Source: DATJGF01 sp035495315
Lineage (GTDB): Bacteria > Verrucomicrobiota > Verrucomicrobiia > Limisphaerales > UBA8199
NCBI GenBank assembly: GCA_035495315.1
Contig: DATJGF010000194.1
Location: 10,611 to 74,610 of the forward strand
Reading direction: 5' to 3'
Length of the DNA: 64,000 nucleotides
This document shows, piece by piece, positions 16,482-25,565 of the stretch (the first letter of the stretch is position 1; the number at the start of each line of letters is the position of its first letter). The notes beneath the pieces were generated by a model. The model did no database searches. It had not been told where the DNA came from and worked only from the letters and a program-made list of their open reading frames with translations. A program made the translations under genes and the position numbers.

Positions 16482-16938
16482 AATTCTGCAATCCATCCTT
16501 CGAGACGTAGGTGCTCAGCGAACGATTGTGCGGAATCCGCCCGTTCGTGGTCCAGGTCAGCGTTACCGTGAATTGGCGCATATTGGCCGAGTAACTCGGG
16601 GTTGAACTGCTAAATACCGGGTCGCTCACCGTCATCGTGCCATTGTAAACAGTCCCCTGGTAATTGGTCGGCGCTTGCGGGTCATACACGTCAACGAACG
16701 TCGACGGCACAAACCCCGAATTGGTCACCTGCGACCAGTTGTAAAGGCGAATGCTCTCCACTTTCTCGAGCAGGATTTGCGTCGCCCGGGCATTTTCACG
16801 CGCCAATTGGGCAACGAACATCCCGTAATTTATGGAGCCGATGATCCCGGCCCCAGCAATCGCGATGATGACTGTAGCGACGACCACCTCGACGAGCGTG
16901 CCGGCACTCTCCGACTTCTTGGGTATACGGGTTCTCAT
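16471..16938 (-). CDS. Cassette A: GspI/PilV-like pseudopilin
   Basis: A 155-residue prepilin, first gene of cassette A. Leader MRTRIPKKSESAG is followed by TLVEVVVATVIIAIAGAG: the cleavage Gly and +5-region Glu are there, but the usual Phe at +1 is missing. The block ENARATQILLEKVESIRLYNWSQVTNSGF matches (R)EDLRATQI...E-IRL-(W/F)-QL-N in the first genes of cassettes B, C and D. It ends with a strand containing SLSTYVSKDGLQNYVY, again shared (ARYGLQNYIWG in B and D). It probably assembles with the J and K partners into a pilus tip complex. Confidence 0.8.
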   Translation of the reverse strand: MRTRIPKKSESAGTLVEVVVATVIIAIAGAGIIGSINYGMFVAQLARENARATQILLEKVESIRLYNWSQVTNSGFVPSTFVDVYDPQAPTNYQGTVYNGTMTVSDPVFSSSTPSYSANMRQFTVTLTWTTNGRIPHNRSLSTYVSKDGLQNYVY

Positions 16939-17433
16939 GGGGAATTCTTGGTATCCGCTCCTTTTACTTCTTTCGCCAATACCAGCCCGGTCTTCATCAT
17001 CTCTGCAATCGCGGCCCTGCGTTGTACATCTTCAGCCAATCCTGGCCTTAAGCCCGGGTGGAAGCAGGTACCTTGCCAAGGGTTTCCCCGGGGGATTCAG
17101 TAGTTTTACCGCAGTCTAACCCCCAGCCAGTTTCCAAAAATGACACACGCGTCTCATTCATGGACAGAGCAGGTCTTGGCTTAATTAGTGCAATTCTGGA
17201 CTTGGTCCCCCTGGGGCCGAACGATGAGAATGCCCCGATCTCCTGCGACTAGACTCTCTGCTATCCGCAACTCCTCTCAAGAAAACCGCAGCCTCGCTGG
17301 AACGAGCTCTGAACCTTGTTAGAGCCAGGGTTTCGGGGGCCGCTGAAAAACTGAGGAGGGTTAAGTACCCTATTGCGTCGCCACGGCAATTCTCTTAAGA
17401 GCACTCGAGGGAAACATTATACTTGGGCGTATC
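16939..17433. other. Intergenic spacer between cassettes A and B
   Basis: About 500 bp upstream of cassette A with no convincing reading frame. The promoter of cassette A should lie near 16940-17050, but no clear -35/-10 pair stood out. Confidence 0.4.
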
Positions 17434-17634
17434 GTGACAGAGTGCGACAAAACAGCAAATGACCCAGCCAAGCACCTCGGCCCGTTCGAAGCCGTGCACG
17501 TTTATAAGGATCCCTCGATCAGCCAACGTCTTGCTCGATGCAAGGTGTGCGGCAGTTTGGTTCTCCGTCCAGGGTCTCAAACACCTGAGAACAAAGAGAC
17601 CAGAGCAAAGCCTTCGAGGAAGGCCAGGAATTGA
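17434..17634 (+). CDS. Possible small protein with CxxC motif
   Basis: A 66-residue frame from a GTG on the strand opposite the surrounding cassettes. It reads HLGPFEAVHVYKDPSISQRL, then ARCKVCGSLVLRPG, which looks like real protein with a single C-x-x-C. One CxxC is not enough for a zinc ribbon, so this could be a remnant of a longer protein or a homodimer. There is only a weak GGG ahead of the start. The low confidence reflects its short length and the absence of a recognised family. Confidence 0.3.
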   Translation: MTECDKTANDPAKHLGPFEAVHVYKDPSISQRLARCKVCGSLVLRPGSQTPENKETRAKPSRKARN

Positions 17635-17729
17635 AGGGCGTCAAACCTCAGTAACACGCATCTTCAGCAAATTCGTCATTCATCATTCGTTATTTCCTGC
17701 GCCCCCTGCCCTCCCACCTCCGTCTCCGT

Positions 17730-19019
17730 CTAAAGTTCAGTCCAGGACGTGGCGACATACCCGCTCTTCGGCCCGCCGCGGGTAAGGTTTTCGTCGTAGT
17801 GGAATCGGAAATGCCCGTTTAAGGTGGCGCTCTTGACGACGCCGGCGCCAACAAAATCATAGGGTGTAGTACCGCCGCCACCCATCGTGAAATCGGCTTC
17901 GGGCGCGTAAACGGTGCCCGTAAAGGTACCGTTGCCGCCGAGCTTGACGGTAGTGTTGTTGGTGGTGCCGTAGTAGCTAAAATTAAGAGCATTGCCGCTG
18001 TCGACAATGTCGGTACCGGTCAGGGTGAAAGTGGGCCCGTCCATGTATATCGTAAGGCTGCCGGAGGTGTTGGTCCCACCCGAACCGACGCGGATTGAAT
18101 CCGCAGTCGCGTCTCCGGTGAGGAGCAGGTTGACGTTGACGCCTGGGGCGACGTAGATGTTGGCCTTGAGATCGGCAATTGAGTAATAGCCGCTGATGAA
18201 AAAGGCATAATCATAGGACACACTATTTGTCACCAGGGGCACAATTAGCGGAGCCGCTGCCAGCGGTGTTCCACTGGGAAGGATAACATCCGGGAACTCG
18301 ACATTGAAGTCATTGGTGATCCCCCCGGTGACGGTGCCGTTCTTGAGCTGAGTCTCGCTAGCGCCTGGTCCCAAGAGGACCGATCCGTTGATATCGGCGT
18401 TTCCGACGTTCACGATGCCGGCGATGCTGGCGAGGTCGCCGTTGGTGCTGGTCTTGGTGGGATCATATTGTCCATTGTTGCTCAAGGTGCCGAGCGTTGA
18501 GTTGAAACTGTCGGTTTCGACGTTGTTGCCCTTCAAATCGAGATTATATTTCGTGGCCAAACCTGCCTTAAAGAGACCGGCATCGGAGGTGGTGACGCGG
18601 ACTACCCTGGTGAGGGTGGCCGGAATGGAGGCTACCGTGACTGTGCCTGTAGAATAGATGGTCGGGTAGGTGTCAGTCGTGTACACAACGGTGTAGGAAC
18701 CGTTATTATTAGCGAGAGTTCGAGAAATAGGTCCGTAGATGCCGTTGACGGCTGACCCCCAGCCGTTAGCCGATCGGTTAATCGAGGATGCAGGGGCTCC
18801 GGGATTGAGCTGGGCCAAGGCCTCCTCGACGCCAGCCTCAGCGACGGCCATTGCGGCGTTCCAGGCCTGGGACCGGGCGACAAAGCTTCGCTGGGTTCGA
18901 ACCAGATAAAGGTAGGCAAAAACGAAGAAGCCGAGCAGGCCGACCATAAAGAGCGTGACCATGAGCACGCTGCCGCGTTGCGCTTGCTTTCCGTTTCGAC
19001 AAATCATAGGAATACTCAT
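17730..19019 (-). CDS. Cassette B: GspK/PilX-like pseudopilin with beta-rich C-terminal domain
   Basis: A 429-residue protein. Leader MSIPMICRNGKQAQRG is followed by SVLMVTLFMVGLLGFF, a prepilin-like helix without Glu5. Then ARSQAWNAAMAVAEAGVEEALAQLNPGAP, strands with SFNSTLG and NGDLASIAGIVNVGNADING, and the shared end GTVYAPEADFTMGGGGTTPYDFVGAGV, NGHFRFHYDENL and SGYVATSWTEL. The ATG at 19019 overlaps the J-like stop as ATGA (4 bp), showing translational coupling; a longer frame to 19097 lies inside the J gene and is rejected. It closely resembles the cassette D protein and the remnant at 23375. Confidence 0.78.
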   Translation of the reverse strand: MSIPMICRNGKQAQRGSVLMVTLFMVGLLGFFVFAYLYLVRTQRSFVARSQAWNAAMAVAEAGVEEALAQLNPGAPASSINRSANGWGSAVNGIYGPISRTLANNNGSYTVVYTTDTYPTIYSTGTVTVASIPATLTRVVRVTTSDAGLFKAGLATKYNLDLKGNNVETDSFNSTLGTLSNNGQYDPTKTSTNGDLASIAGIVNVGNADINGSVLLGPGASETQLKNGTVTGGITNDFNVEFPDVILPSGTPLAAAPLIVPLVTNSVSYDYAFFISGYYSIADLKANIYVAPGVNVNLLLTGDATADSIRVGSGGTNTSGSLTIYMDGPTFTLTGTDIVDSGNALNFSYYGTTNNTTVKLGGNGTFTGTVYAPEADFTMGGGGTTPYDFVGAGVVKSATLNGHFRFHYDENLTRGGPKSGYVATSWTEL

Positions 19020-19609
19020 TGTTTGCTGCGCAAAATGATTTGCGCCGCTTGGACGCTTTCGGTGTTGACCTTCTGAGCGAAAATAGTACGAGAACATTTC
19101 CAGGAAAGACTAATTAACTTGCACAGGTTGACGTCCATCACCCCTGAACCATTGGTGGCCGGATAGTAGAGAACGTTGGTGCTAGTAATGTAAGGAGTTC
19201 GCTGATAAAGCGCGAAATTCCAGGTGTCACATTCGGTCAACGCAGTCAGGTCGCTTTGGCCGGTTTTAGACATGACCACCATACGGGTGTCTGGCGAGTA
19301 CGTCAGGGTGATGGCGGCTGCCTGGTTGGCGTTGGTGAGCGTGAGCGATTGGGCCGACTGATTGGTGGAGTAGGCAAGAAGCCCCGTGGACTGGCGAATT
19401 TCACGTGTGATTACGTCGAGAGCATAGCGGCTCTTGGAATCAAGGTCGGTGTAATTGACCAAAGCTAGCGAAGCCTTGGCGGCATACATGGTGAGTGTCG
19501 CCACCGCTGCCAAAACAATTGAACCGACGGCGATAGCGACACTAATCTCGATCAGTGTAAAAGCCTGGGATAAGCGCGCGGGCGAGAGTTTGAGACGAAG
19601 TGGAATCAT
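19016..19609 (-). CDS. Cassette B: GspJ/PilW-like pseudopilin
   Basis: A 197-residue prepilin. Leader MIPLRLKLSPARLSQA, then FTLIEISVAIAVGSIVLAAVA with Glu at +5. DLDSKSRYALDVITREIRQSTGLLAYSTNQ corresponds to the J-like proteins of cassettes A and C. The start at 19609 forms an ATGA overlap with the stop of the preceding I-like gene (19606), and its own stop overlaps the K-like start, so the three genes are coupled. The longer frame to 19735 is inside the I-like gene. Confidence 0.82.
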   Translation of the reverse strand: MIPLRLKLSPARLSQAFTLIEISVAIAVGSIVLAAVATLTMYAAKASLALVNYTDLDSKSRYALDVITREIRQSTGLLAYSTNQSAQSLTLTNANQAAAITLTYSPDTRMVVMSKTGQSDLTALTECDTWNFALYQRTPYITSTNVLYYPATNGSGVMDVNLCKLISLSWKCSRTIFAQKVNTESVQAAQIILRSKQ

Positions 19610-20100
19610 TGGATTGAGCCCCAGATATAATTTTGTAGACCGTACCGGGCGACTTGGGTTTGCATTTGCCGCGTGTGGACAATCGGCACATTCAGATTGT
19701 AATTCGTCCAGGTGAGGTTGACCGTGACCTGACACATATTCGGCGCATAAGAGGCGGTGTTGGGAACACTGCTAACCGGGGTTATGCCTACATTCCCAAA
19801 ATACTTGGCTCCCGCAGCCTGATTCGTGCCGCTTAGCGGGTCATAGCTTTCCTGAAAGGTAAAATTAGTTAACTGACTCCACGTGCACAGCCGAATCGCT
19901 TCAATCTTCTGCATCAGGATTTGCGTCGCCCGCAGATCCTCACGGGTGGTTTGCAGAACGGAGAAGCCCGAAGAAAGGGCGATGCAAAACGCCCCGCCAA
20001 CGGTTCCGAGCACGAACACCGCCACGATGACGTCGGCCAGCGTAAATGCGCATGTGTCTCGGCGGGCTTGCCTGCTTTTATTATCGAATCTCATTTGCAT
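19606..20100 (-). CDS. Cassette B: GspI/PilV-like pseudopilin
   Basis: A 164-residue prepilin, first gene of cassette B. Leader MQMRFDNKSRQARRDTCA precedes FTLADVIVAVFVLGTVGGAF; position +5 is Asp rather than the usual Glu, a conservative but uncommon change. LQTTREDLRATQILMQKIEA and the C-terminal ARYGLQNYIWGSIQ are almost the same as in the cassette D protein, so B and D descend from a recent common copy. Likely part of a pseudopilus tip complex with the two following genes. Confidence 0.82.
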   Translation of the reverse strand: MQMRFDNKSRQARRDTCAFTLADVIVAVFVLGTVGGAFCIALSSGFSVLQTTREDLRATQILMQKIEAIRLCTWSQLTNFTFQESYDPLSGTNQAAGAKYFGNVGITPVSSVPNTASYAPNMCQVTVNLTWTNYNLNVPIVHTRQMQTQVARYGLQNYIWGSIQ

Positions 20101-20464
20101 TCAAATCAATCGGACCCGAGCAGGCGCTTTCAATCCCCAGCAACTCTGCTCCGCGGGCATTATGATTCTTGAATTAGCAACTTCTGTGACAACAACCACC
20201 TACAATTGGTCCGTACGAATTCGGACGTGACGTCCCAATTTTTGCGGAGGCGTGCTTCGAAACGTGGTTTCGACAGGAGAATCAACTGCGCAGGCACGGC
20301 AGACCTGCAAGGCCGACAGGTCAACTTAAGGTGAGACTTTCATGGGCGAGCGGCCCTCTATTCAGGTTTTTTGTCCCTAAAAGATCGAGTGCAACTCCCT
20401 TGGCAGCCAGCACACACTTTTTCAGAAGCACATGAGAATTGACAATTTAGGCTCGGCACGAGCA
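20101..20464. other. Intergenic spacer upstream of cassette B
   Basis: Carries the leader of cassette B and the 3' side of the small gene at 20465. No reading frame or strong terminator was seen; a short CGAAAC-GTG-GTTTCG hairpin lies near 20257-20272. Confidence 0.4.
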
Positions 20465-20677
20465 TTAGGCCTGCCTTAAAGGAAAAACGACGTCCCATTG
20501 CGGTTGTGGTTCGTCATGTACGATTAAGACAAGATACACGTTTTGGAGTTGGTAACGCTGCATCGCCAGTATGGCGGATCCAGAATCGCCAAATTTCTCC
20601 GCGAGGTCAAAGCGCATCGTCCAGGCTCCGCCTTGTTCCAGATAAAGACCTTCTCGATTTTGGATGACCCTAATCAC
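20465..20677 (-). CDS. Small conserved protein (paralogue of the gene at 49585)
   Basis: A 70-residue protein starting at a GTG, 18 bp downstream of the cassette C K-like gene and on the same strand, so probably its fourth gene. No known domain was recognised, but it aligns along its length with the small protein at 49585-49806: both start M-x-R-x-I, continue with YL--GG-WT / YL-ANGHWT, an Ala/Phe helix region, I---QR--L, a VLIV or VLQV strand, an EP pair and end D(V/I)--PLR. This shared pattern in two distant places is the main evidence that it is real. It may be a small alpha/beta cytosolic protein; function unknown. Confidence 0.6.
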   Translation of the reverse strand: MIRVIQNREGLYLEQGGAWTMRFDLAEKFGDSGSAILAMQRYQLQNVYLVLIVHDEPQPQWDVVFPLRQA

Positions 20678-20695
20678 TTGAACCTGTAAAGAATT

Positions 20696-22039
20696 TCAAA
20701 GCTCGTCCCAGGAGGAGGCCACGTAGCCGGTAGCAAGTTGGGTCACTCTGAGGCTTTCATCGAAGTGAAAGTTATAGTGCCCATTCATTTTCAGGGTTTG
20801 GGCAAAGGCTTTGCCGACGAAATCGTAAGAGCTGCTTCCGCCGCCGCCGAGGCTGAAGTAAGCCTCCGGAGCGAAGATGGCTCCGCAAAAATTAGCGTTG
20901 GAGCCGAAATCGATTGAGGTATTGGTAGGCAGCCCATAGTAGCTGAAGCTCTTGGCGTAGCCAGTATCGTTGACGACCCCGTTGCCACTGATGTTGACGT
21001 TGGCCCCGCCGACGTACAAGGTCAGACTGCTGTTGGGGGCGATATAAATCTGCGCGCCGCTGCCGATGGTAACATTGCCCGCGACGTAAAGGACATTGCT
21101 GCCGCTCACATAGAGGCTGTTGTCCAGGGTGGACATTTGCCAGATTGGCGATGAGCCGTCCAATTGGTACTTGTAATTGAAGCCGTTGATCTTGTATTTG
21201 CCGCTGGAGGGTGAGGGTGCGGTGAGCAATTCGGATGGCAGGATTACATCTGTCAAAATGGCGTTGGCGTCGGCGGCGAAATGGTTGTTTTCAAACCCGG
21301 TCCAACCACCGTTGACCCACGCGGCATCGCCCACCGAGCCATTCGAGCCAACCGTAGCAGTGACGTCCTGGGCTCCGCCGGGGGGCGTGTGGACGATACC
21401 CTTAACCTTTCCATTGCTGATGCCGAAAGCATTCGCGTTAGTCGACAAGATGGTGACGTCACCATTATCTTTCGCTTTGGTTGGGTCGTACATTCCGGCG
21501 CTACTATAGTTGGGATCCGAGGAATCGAAGCTGTCGGTGGTGACTCCCTGGCCGCTGAAATCGATCGAGCTCGAGATCACCATGCCGCCTGGGACATTGA
21601 TCGGAGGCTTGGCCTTCGTGTTGATGCGCAGCGTGCGGGAGAGTGTGGGTGACGAAACGGGCCCGGGCACGTAGCCGGTTGAGACGATCACAGGGGTAGC
21701 GTTAGTAACAGCCGGGCTGGTCTGGATGGTCACAGCCCAATAGTTGCTGCCGAGGTAATTGGTTTTGGCGTAGTTTCCGCCGCCAAGACTGGCCCAGGAG
21801 TTGGTGCCGAAATTGTTGGTACTGACGCCGCTGTTGAGGTGGGCCATCGCCTCCTCGACGCCGGCTTCAGCGACGACGAGCGCGTTTTCCCAAGCCTGCG
21901 CGCGAGATACGGAAAAACGTTGCGTCCGTATTAGGTAGAGGTAACTGCCGATTAGGATTCCCAGGATGGCGCAGATGGCCAGAGTAACGAACAGGACCGT
22001 GCCCTGTTGTCGACGAGATTTGTGGTAACGAATTTTCAT
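20696..22039 (-). CDS. Cassette C: GspK/PilX-like pseudopilin with beta-rich C-terminal domain
   Basis: A 447-residue protein. MKIRYHKSRRQQG leader, then TVLFVTLAICAILGILIGSY without Glu5, SRAQAWENALVVAEAGVEEAMAHLNSG, SIDFSGQGVTTDSFDSSDPNYSS, and a shared end with FCGAIFAPEAYFSLGGGGSS, YDFVGKAFA, MNGHYNFHFDESL and GYVASSWDEL. The middle contains a module (SLYVSGSNVLYVAGNVTIGSG-AQIYIAPNSSL) also recognisable in cassette A but not in B or D. Start overlaps the J-like stop as ATGA. Confidence 0.78.
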   Translation of the reverse strand: MKIRYHKSRRQQGTVLFVTLAICAILGILIGSYLYLIRTQRFSVSRAQAWENALVVAEAGVEEAMAHLNSGVSTNNFGTNSWASLGGGNYAKTNYLGSNYWAVTIQTSPAVTNATPVIVSTGYVPGPVSSPTLSRTLRINTKAKPPINVPGGMVISSSIDFSGQGVTTDSFDSSDPNYSSAGMYDPTKAKDNGDVTILSTNANAFGISNGKVKGIVHTPPGGAQDVTATVGSNGSVGDAAWVNGGWTGFENNHFAADANAILTDVILPSELLTAPSPSSGKYKINGFNYKYQLDGSSPIWQMSTLDNSLYVSGSNVLYVAGNVTIGSGAQIYIAPNSSLTLYVGGANVNISGNGVVNDTGYAKSFSYYGLPTNTSIDFGSNANFCGAIFAPEAYFSLGGGGSSSYDFVGKAFAQTLKMNGHYNFHFDESLRVTQLATGYVASSWDEL

Positions 22040-22599
22040 TGGACGAGTTTCTTGCGCATAACGATCATAGCTTCCTGGATGTATTCGGAATTAGCCTTGG
22101 AGCCGAGAATGGTACGAGAGCATTTCCAATTGGTGCTGATGGCTTTGGCCTGGCCTACCGTGGTCGCATTGGTCAGGGTGCCGCCGGGTTGCGGCGCGTT
22201 GCTGAACATCGAGAATTGCAACGCGTCGCACCCGGTAAGCAGGATATTGGTCGAGCCGCCGGTTCTCCAGCTGGTGAGCTGGCGCGCATTGGGATCGTAG
22301 GAATAGACCAGATTGGTCCCGGTGGCGTAAGTGAAGACCAGCTGATTAGTTGAGAAACTGGTCAGGTTGAGCGAATTACGGATATCCCGGGTCATCTGCT
22401 CGACTGCCATGCGGCTGGCCTGATCCAGGCTGACATAGTTGCCCATCGCAACGAAGTTCCGGTTGCTGGTCATGAAAACCACCATCATGCTCATCAAGGC
22501 CAGCGAACCGACCCCAACCCCAACCAGCGTCTCCGGCAGCGTCATTCCCCAAAGCCGTCTGGACCTGCGTTCCGAAATTCTTGCCTTGATACCTTTCAT
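22036..22599 (-). CDS. Cassette C: GspJ/PilW-like pseudopilin
   Basis: A 187-residue prepilin. The ATG at 22599 has an AAGGA six bases upstream and gives leader MKGIKARISERRSRRLWG; cleavage would leave Met at +1 in MTLPETLVGVGVGSLAL, with Glu at +5. LDQASRMAVEQMTRDIRNSLNL matches the J-like proteins of cassettes A and B. A TTG at 22620 would extend it by seven residues but lacks this ribosome site. It ends coupled to the K-like gene. Confidence 0.8.
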   Translation of the reverse strand: MKGIKARISERRSRRLWGMTLPETLVGVGVGSLALMSMMVVFMTSNRNFVAMGNYVSLDQASRMAVEQMTRDIRNSLNLTSFSTNQLVFTYATGTNLVYSYDPNARQLTSWRTGGSTNILLTGCDALQFSMFSNAPQPGGTLTNATTVGQAKAISTNWKCSRTILGSKANSEYIQEAMIVMRKKLVQ

Positions 22600-22620
22600 A
22601 AAATCCTTGTCTTCTCGCAA

Positions 22621-23121
22621 TTATCGGCCAGTTGAAACAAAACTCTGGATCCCATTACGCGCGACATAAGTCTGCATCGAGCGGGAGTGTGGCACGTTGC
22701 CGGATGTCCAGGAGACCGCGATGGTCACCAGCAACATATCGGTGCGGTAGGATTCGGGCAGTGAACCGCTAGCGGGAACACTTGGAGTAAAAGTAACGGA
22801 GTAGACAGTGCCGCCGCCACCGGTGGATTGGTCAGCAGGATCGAAGTAATCGGTCAAAGTTTGCGGATTGTAGCCGGTATTGGTGAGCTGATCGAACGAG
22901 TTGAGCCGGATCCGCTCCAGGTGTTTCAACATAATTTGTGTAGCCCGGAGATCTTCGCGCTCCCAGCCGATGACGTTGAAGCCTTGTGTAAAGCAAGCAT
23001 ACAACGAAACGAGGACTACTGCCGCAATCGGCAACGAGACCACTGTTTCAATCAGAGTAAATCCGAGAGCCTTCCATTGCTCCTGCCGCTGTCCAGCCCA
23101 CTTAATTCCACGCATTTTCAT
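22621..23121 (-). CDS. Cassette C: GspI/PilV-like pseudopilin
   Basis: A 166-residue prepilin, first gene of cassette C. From the ATG at 23121 the leader MKMRGIKWAGQRQEQWKALG precedes FTLIETVVSLPIAAVVLVSL, the most canonical class III signal of the set (Gly -1, Phe +1, Glu +5). WEREDLRATQIMLKHLERIRLNSFDQLTNTGYN and HSRSMQTYVARNGIQSFV match its paralogues. The frame is open to 23187, but those residues would make an abnormally long leader. Confidence 0.8.
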   Translation of the reverse strand: MKMRGIKWAGQRQEQWKALGFTLIETVVSLPIAAVVLVSLYACFTQGFNVIGWEREDLRATQIMLKHLERIRLNSFDQLTNTGYNPQTLTDYFDPADQSTGGGGTVYSVTFTPSVPASGSLPESYRTDMLLVTIAVSWTSGNVPHSRSMQTYVARNGIQSFVSTGR

Positions 23122-23374
23122 TTTGCCATTTCTTTCACTGCCTTTGGCGCCGTATCCGCCACATTTTTTTCGTTGCGACTGATTCATTCCGTCACACGCG
23201 TGTGTATTTAGTTCATGCTGCGGAACGCAACAATCGGGCCAAAGACGGATTCGCGTATCGGGGAATATCAGGAATCAGCCCCGGGGATTCACCGGGCAAC
23301 AGACCGAGAATCGAACGGATTGCAAAAAAACAAACCTGGGACAGCAGAGATGCAGCCGATTTTAGCTCAGGCAC

Positions 23375-23860
23375 TTAGAGCTCCTGCCAGGAAGCCGCTA
23401 CGAAACCCTGCTTAGGCCCGGCCAAAAGCAGGTTCTCATCAAAATGGAAATTGAAATGCCCGTTCATGCTGACACTCCTGGTGACACTTGCTCCGACAAA
23501 GTCGTACGTACTGCTCCCGCCGCCACCGAGACTAAAGTCAGCTTGCGGCGCGTAAATGGTGCCGGTGAAGGACGCGTTTCCGCCAAAAGTAATCTGGGTA
23601 TTGTTGGTGGTTCCAAAATACGAGAAATTGGCCGCGTTCCCGCGGTCAACCGTATCGCTTCCGCTGAGGCTGAAGTTCGGCCCATCCATGTACAAGTGTC
23701 AGCTTACCCGAATCGGTTCCAGCCGCGGTGATCTTAATGCTCCCTGGAGTCGCATTACCGCTCACAAGTAACGTCACATTCTGGTTCGTACCGACGTACA
23801 CATTGCTGCTCAGGCCGCTGATTGAGATGAATGACGAATAACGAGTTGCCTGATCCGAAA
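23375..23860 (-). pseudogene. Frameshifted C-terminal remnant of a cassette GspK/PilX-like gene
   Basis: The last ~106 codons (to 23375) encode the family C terminus: FSYFGTTNNTQITFGGNASF, TGTIYAPQADFSLGGGGSS, MNGHFNFHFDENL and GFVAASWQEL. Upstream, from about 23860, a different frame encodes the preceding part, with SNVYVGTNQNVTLLVSGNAT and GKLTL. The frames join at 23693-23696, where CTTGTACATG replaces the expected CTT-TAC-ATG: one inserted base. No N-terminal prepilin segment or partner genes remain. The remnant is closest to the cassette B and D proteins. Confidence 0.75.
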
Positions 23861-24130
23861 ACGTCAGCCAGCTCCCGGTCGGTGAAAAGAAGAGCGGACC
23901 GGGGGGGCCTTAGGTGAGGGCTACTGGGAGGCCCGGGAACCGGTCCGCGCATTTTTGATATACGCAGATTTCGGGCCATCTCAAATTTGCAGGACCTCGC
24001 AACAAACTAAGCCAAGCGAATGCGGTCCTTACGAACTTGGGGCTATGATCGATCAATGAAGGACGGGAAGCAACCCACTCGAAGTTGACGGGCCCAATGC
24101 GTCCAATAGGGGCAGTCTCAGCCTAGAGAC

Positions 24131-24247
24131 AATCTCATAAATGGTAGGGCCCGCTCGCCGAGCGGGCCGAGCCGTTTTTGCGCAGGAAAGCAGACGGCTG
24201 GGCGAGCCGTCCCTACCGCGCAGGCCAGTCTCGGAATTTGTGAGATG
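24131..24247 (+). repeat. 118-bp dispersed element with terminal inverted repeats, copy 1
   Basis: Terminal inverted repeats TCTCATAAAT (24133-24142) and ATTTGTGAGA (24236-24245) enclose two hairpins: GGGCCCGCTCGCCGAGCGGGCC, and a pair formed between GACGGCT and AGCCGTC, bounded by GGTAGGG and CCCTACC. The same arrangement recurs at 62517-62635. The element ends 5 bp before the stop codon of the cassette D K-like gene. No ORF inside; it resembles a REP/MITE-type non-autonomous element. Confidence 0.8.
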
Positions 24248-24251
24248 AGTT

Positions 24252-25541
24252 TTAGAGTTCCTGCCAGGAGTTGGGCACATAGCCCCGCTTAGGCCCGGTC
24301 GTAGCCAGCGCCTCGTCGTAATGGAAGTTGTAATGCCCGTTCAGGACCGCGCTTTTAAGGACTGCGGCGCCGACGAAATCGTAGATGGAACTGCCACCCC
24401 CGCCCATACTGAAAGCGGCCTCAGGGGCATAGATCGTTCCGGTAAAGCTGGCGTTTCCTCCAAAAGTGATTGAGGTGTTATTCGTCGTGCCGTAATAACT
24501 GAGGCTGGCCGCCAGTCCGCCATCGACCGTGCTTTTGCCGCTGAGCGTGAAACTTGGGCCGTCCATGTAGATCGTTAGTGATCCCGCGCTGGTCCCGACC
24601 CCTGCGACTTGGATCAGCGTTGGACTCGCATTCCCCGTCAGCTTCAATCGAACCGTTGCGTTACTGACGTAAATACTGCTGTTCTTAAGGTCGGCGATCG
24701 TGAAATCCCCGCTGCCATTGCTGGTACCTGGCCCAAAGAGGTATTGATAAGTGTTGGTACCGATAGTCACGTTCGTCACGCTTGGTTGGAGCCAGGTTGT
24801 CGAAGGCAACACAACGTCTTCAAGCTCGACATTAAAATCGTTCGAGACACCGCCCGTGACTATGCCATTGCCGCCGATCGTATCGGTCGCCGTCGGCCCA
24901 AGATAGAGTGTGCCATTTATGTTCCCGTTGCCAACATTTATAAGGCCCTGCACGCTCGCAACGTCCCCGTTGGTGCTGGCCCGAGAAGGGTAAAGCACCG
25001 GATACCGGCCGTTGTCGCTTTGGTTGGGGTTTGACGAATTGAAACTGTCGGTACTAATGCCGTTGCCGGTGAAATTGATGTCATATTTCGCCGCCAGGAC
25101 GGTCGTGAAAAGCGGCATGTTCGTTGTGGTAACGCGTACGACTCGTGTGAGATTGGCGGGAATCGACGGAACCGCAACATAACCCGTAGCGTAGATGATC
25201 GGGAAAATGTCGGCCGAGATCACCACACTATATGTCCCATTGGAGAGAGAGCGCGAAATTGGCCCGTACAAACCATCGACAGCAGCTCCCCACCCATTGG
25301 CTGTGCGGTCGATTACCGGAAGAGGCGCACCGGGGTTTACCTGTCCCAGCGCTTCCTCCACGCCAGCCTCGGCCAGGCCCAGTGCCGTATTCCAGCCTTG
25401 CGACCGGGCCATCAGCGATCGTTGCGTCCGCGTGGTGTCAAGATAGGCGTAAAGGAAGAAACCCATCAGCGACAATATAAACAAGGTCACTACGAGCACG
25501 TTACCTTGCTGCTTCCGTTTGGGGTAAAATGTTGTTTGCAT
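24252..25541 (-). CDS. Cassette D: GspK/PilX-like pseudopilin with beta-rich C-terminal domain
   Basis: A 429-residue protein from the ATG at 25541. Leader MQTTFYPKRKQQG, then NVLVVTLFILSLMGFFLYAY without Glu5, ARSQGWNTALGLAEAGVEEA, GQVNPGAPLPVIDRTANGWG and the shared end TGTIYAPEAAFSMGGGGSS, YDFVGAAVLKS, NGHYNFHYDEAL and GYVPNSWQEL. It parallels the cassette B protein throughout, including NGDVASVQGLINVGNGNING. Unlike in A-C, it directly follows an I-like gene: no J-like gene intervenes. The TTG at 25562 is a less likely start. Confidence 0.78.
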   Translation of the reverse strand: MQTTFYPKRKQQGNVLVVTLFILSLMGFFLYAYLDTTRTQRSLMARSQGWNTALGLAEAGVEEALGQVNPGAPLPVIDRTANGWGAAVDGLYGPISRSLSNGTYSVVISADIFPIIYATGYVAVPSIPANLTRVVRVTTTNMPLFTTVLAAKYDINFTGNGISTDSFNSSNPNQSDNGRYPVLYPSRASTNGDVASVQGLINVGNGNINGTLYLGPTATDTIGGNGIVTGGVSNDFNVELEDVVLPSTTWLQPSVTNVTIGTNTYQYLFGPGTSNGSGDFTIADLKNSSIYVSNATVRLKLTGNASPTLIQVAGVGTSAGSLTIYMDGPSFTLSGKSTVDGGLAASLSYYGTTNNTSITFGGNASFTGTIYAPEAAFSMGGGGSSIYDFVGAAVLKSAVLNGHYNFHYDEALATTGPKRGYVPNSWQEL

Positions 25542-25565
25542 AGAAGAAAGAAACCCTGGCAATAA

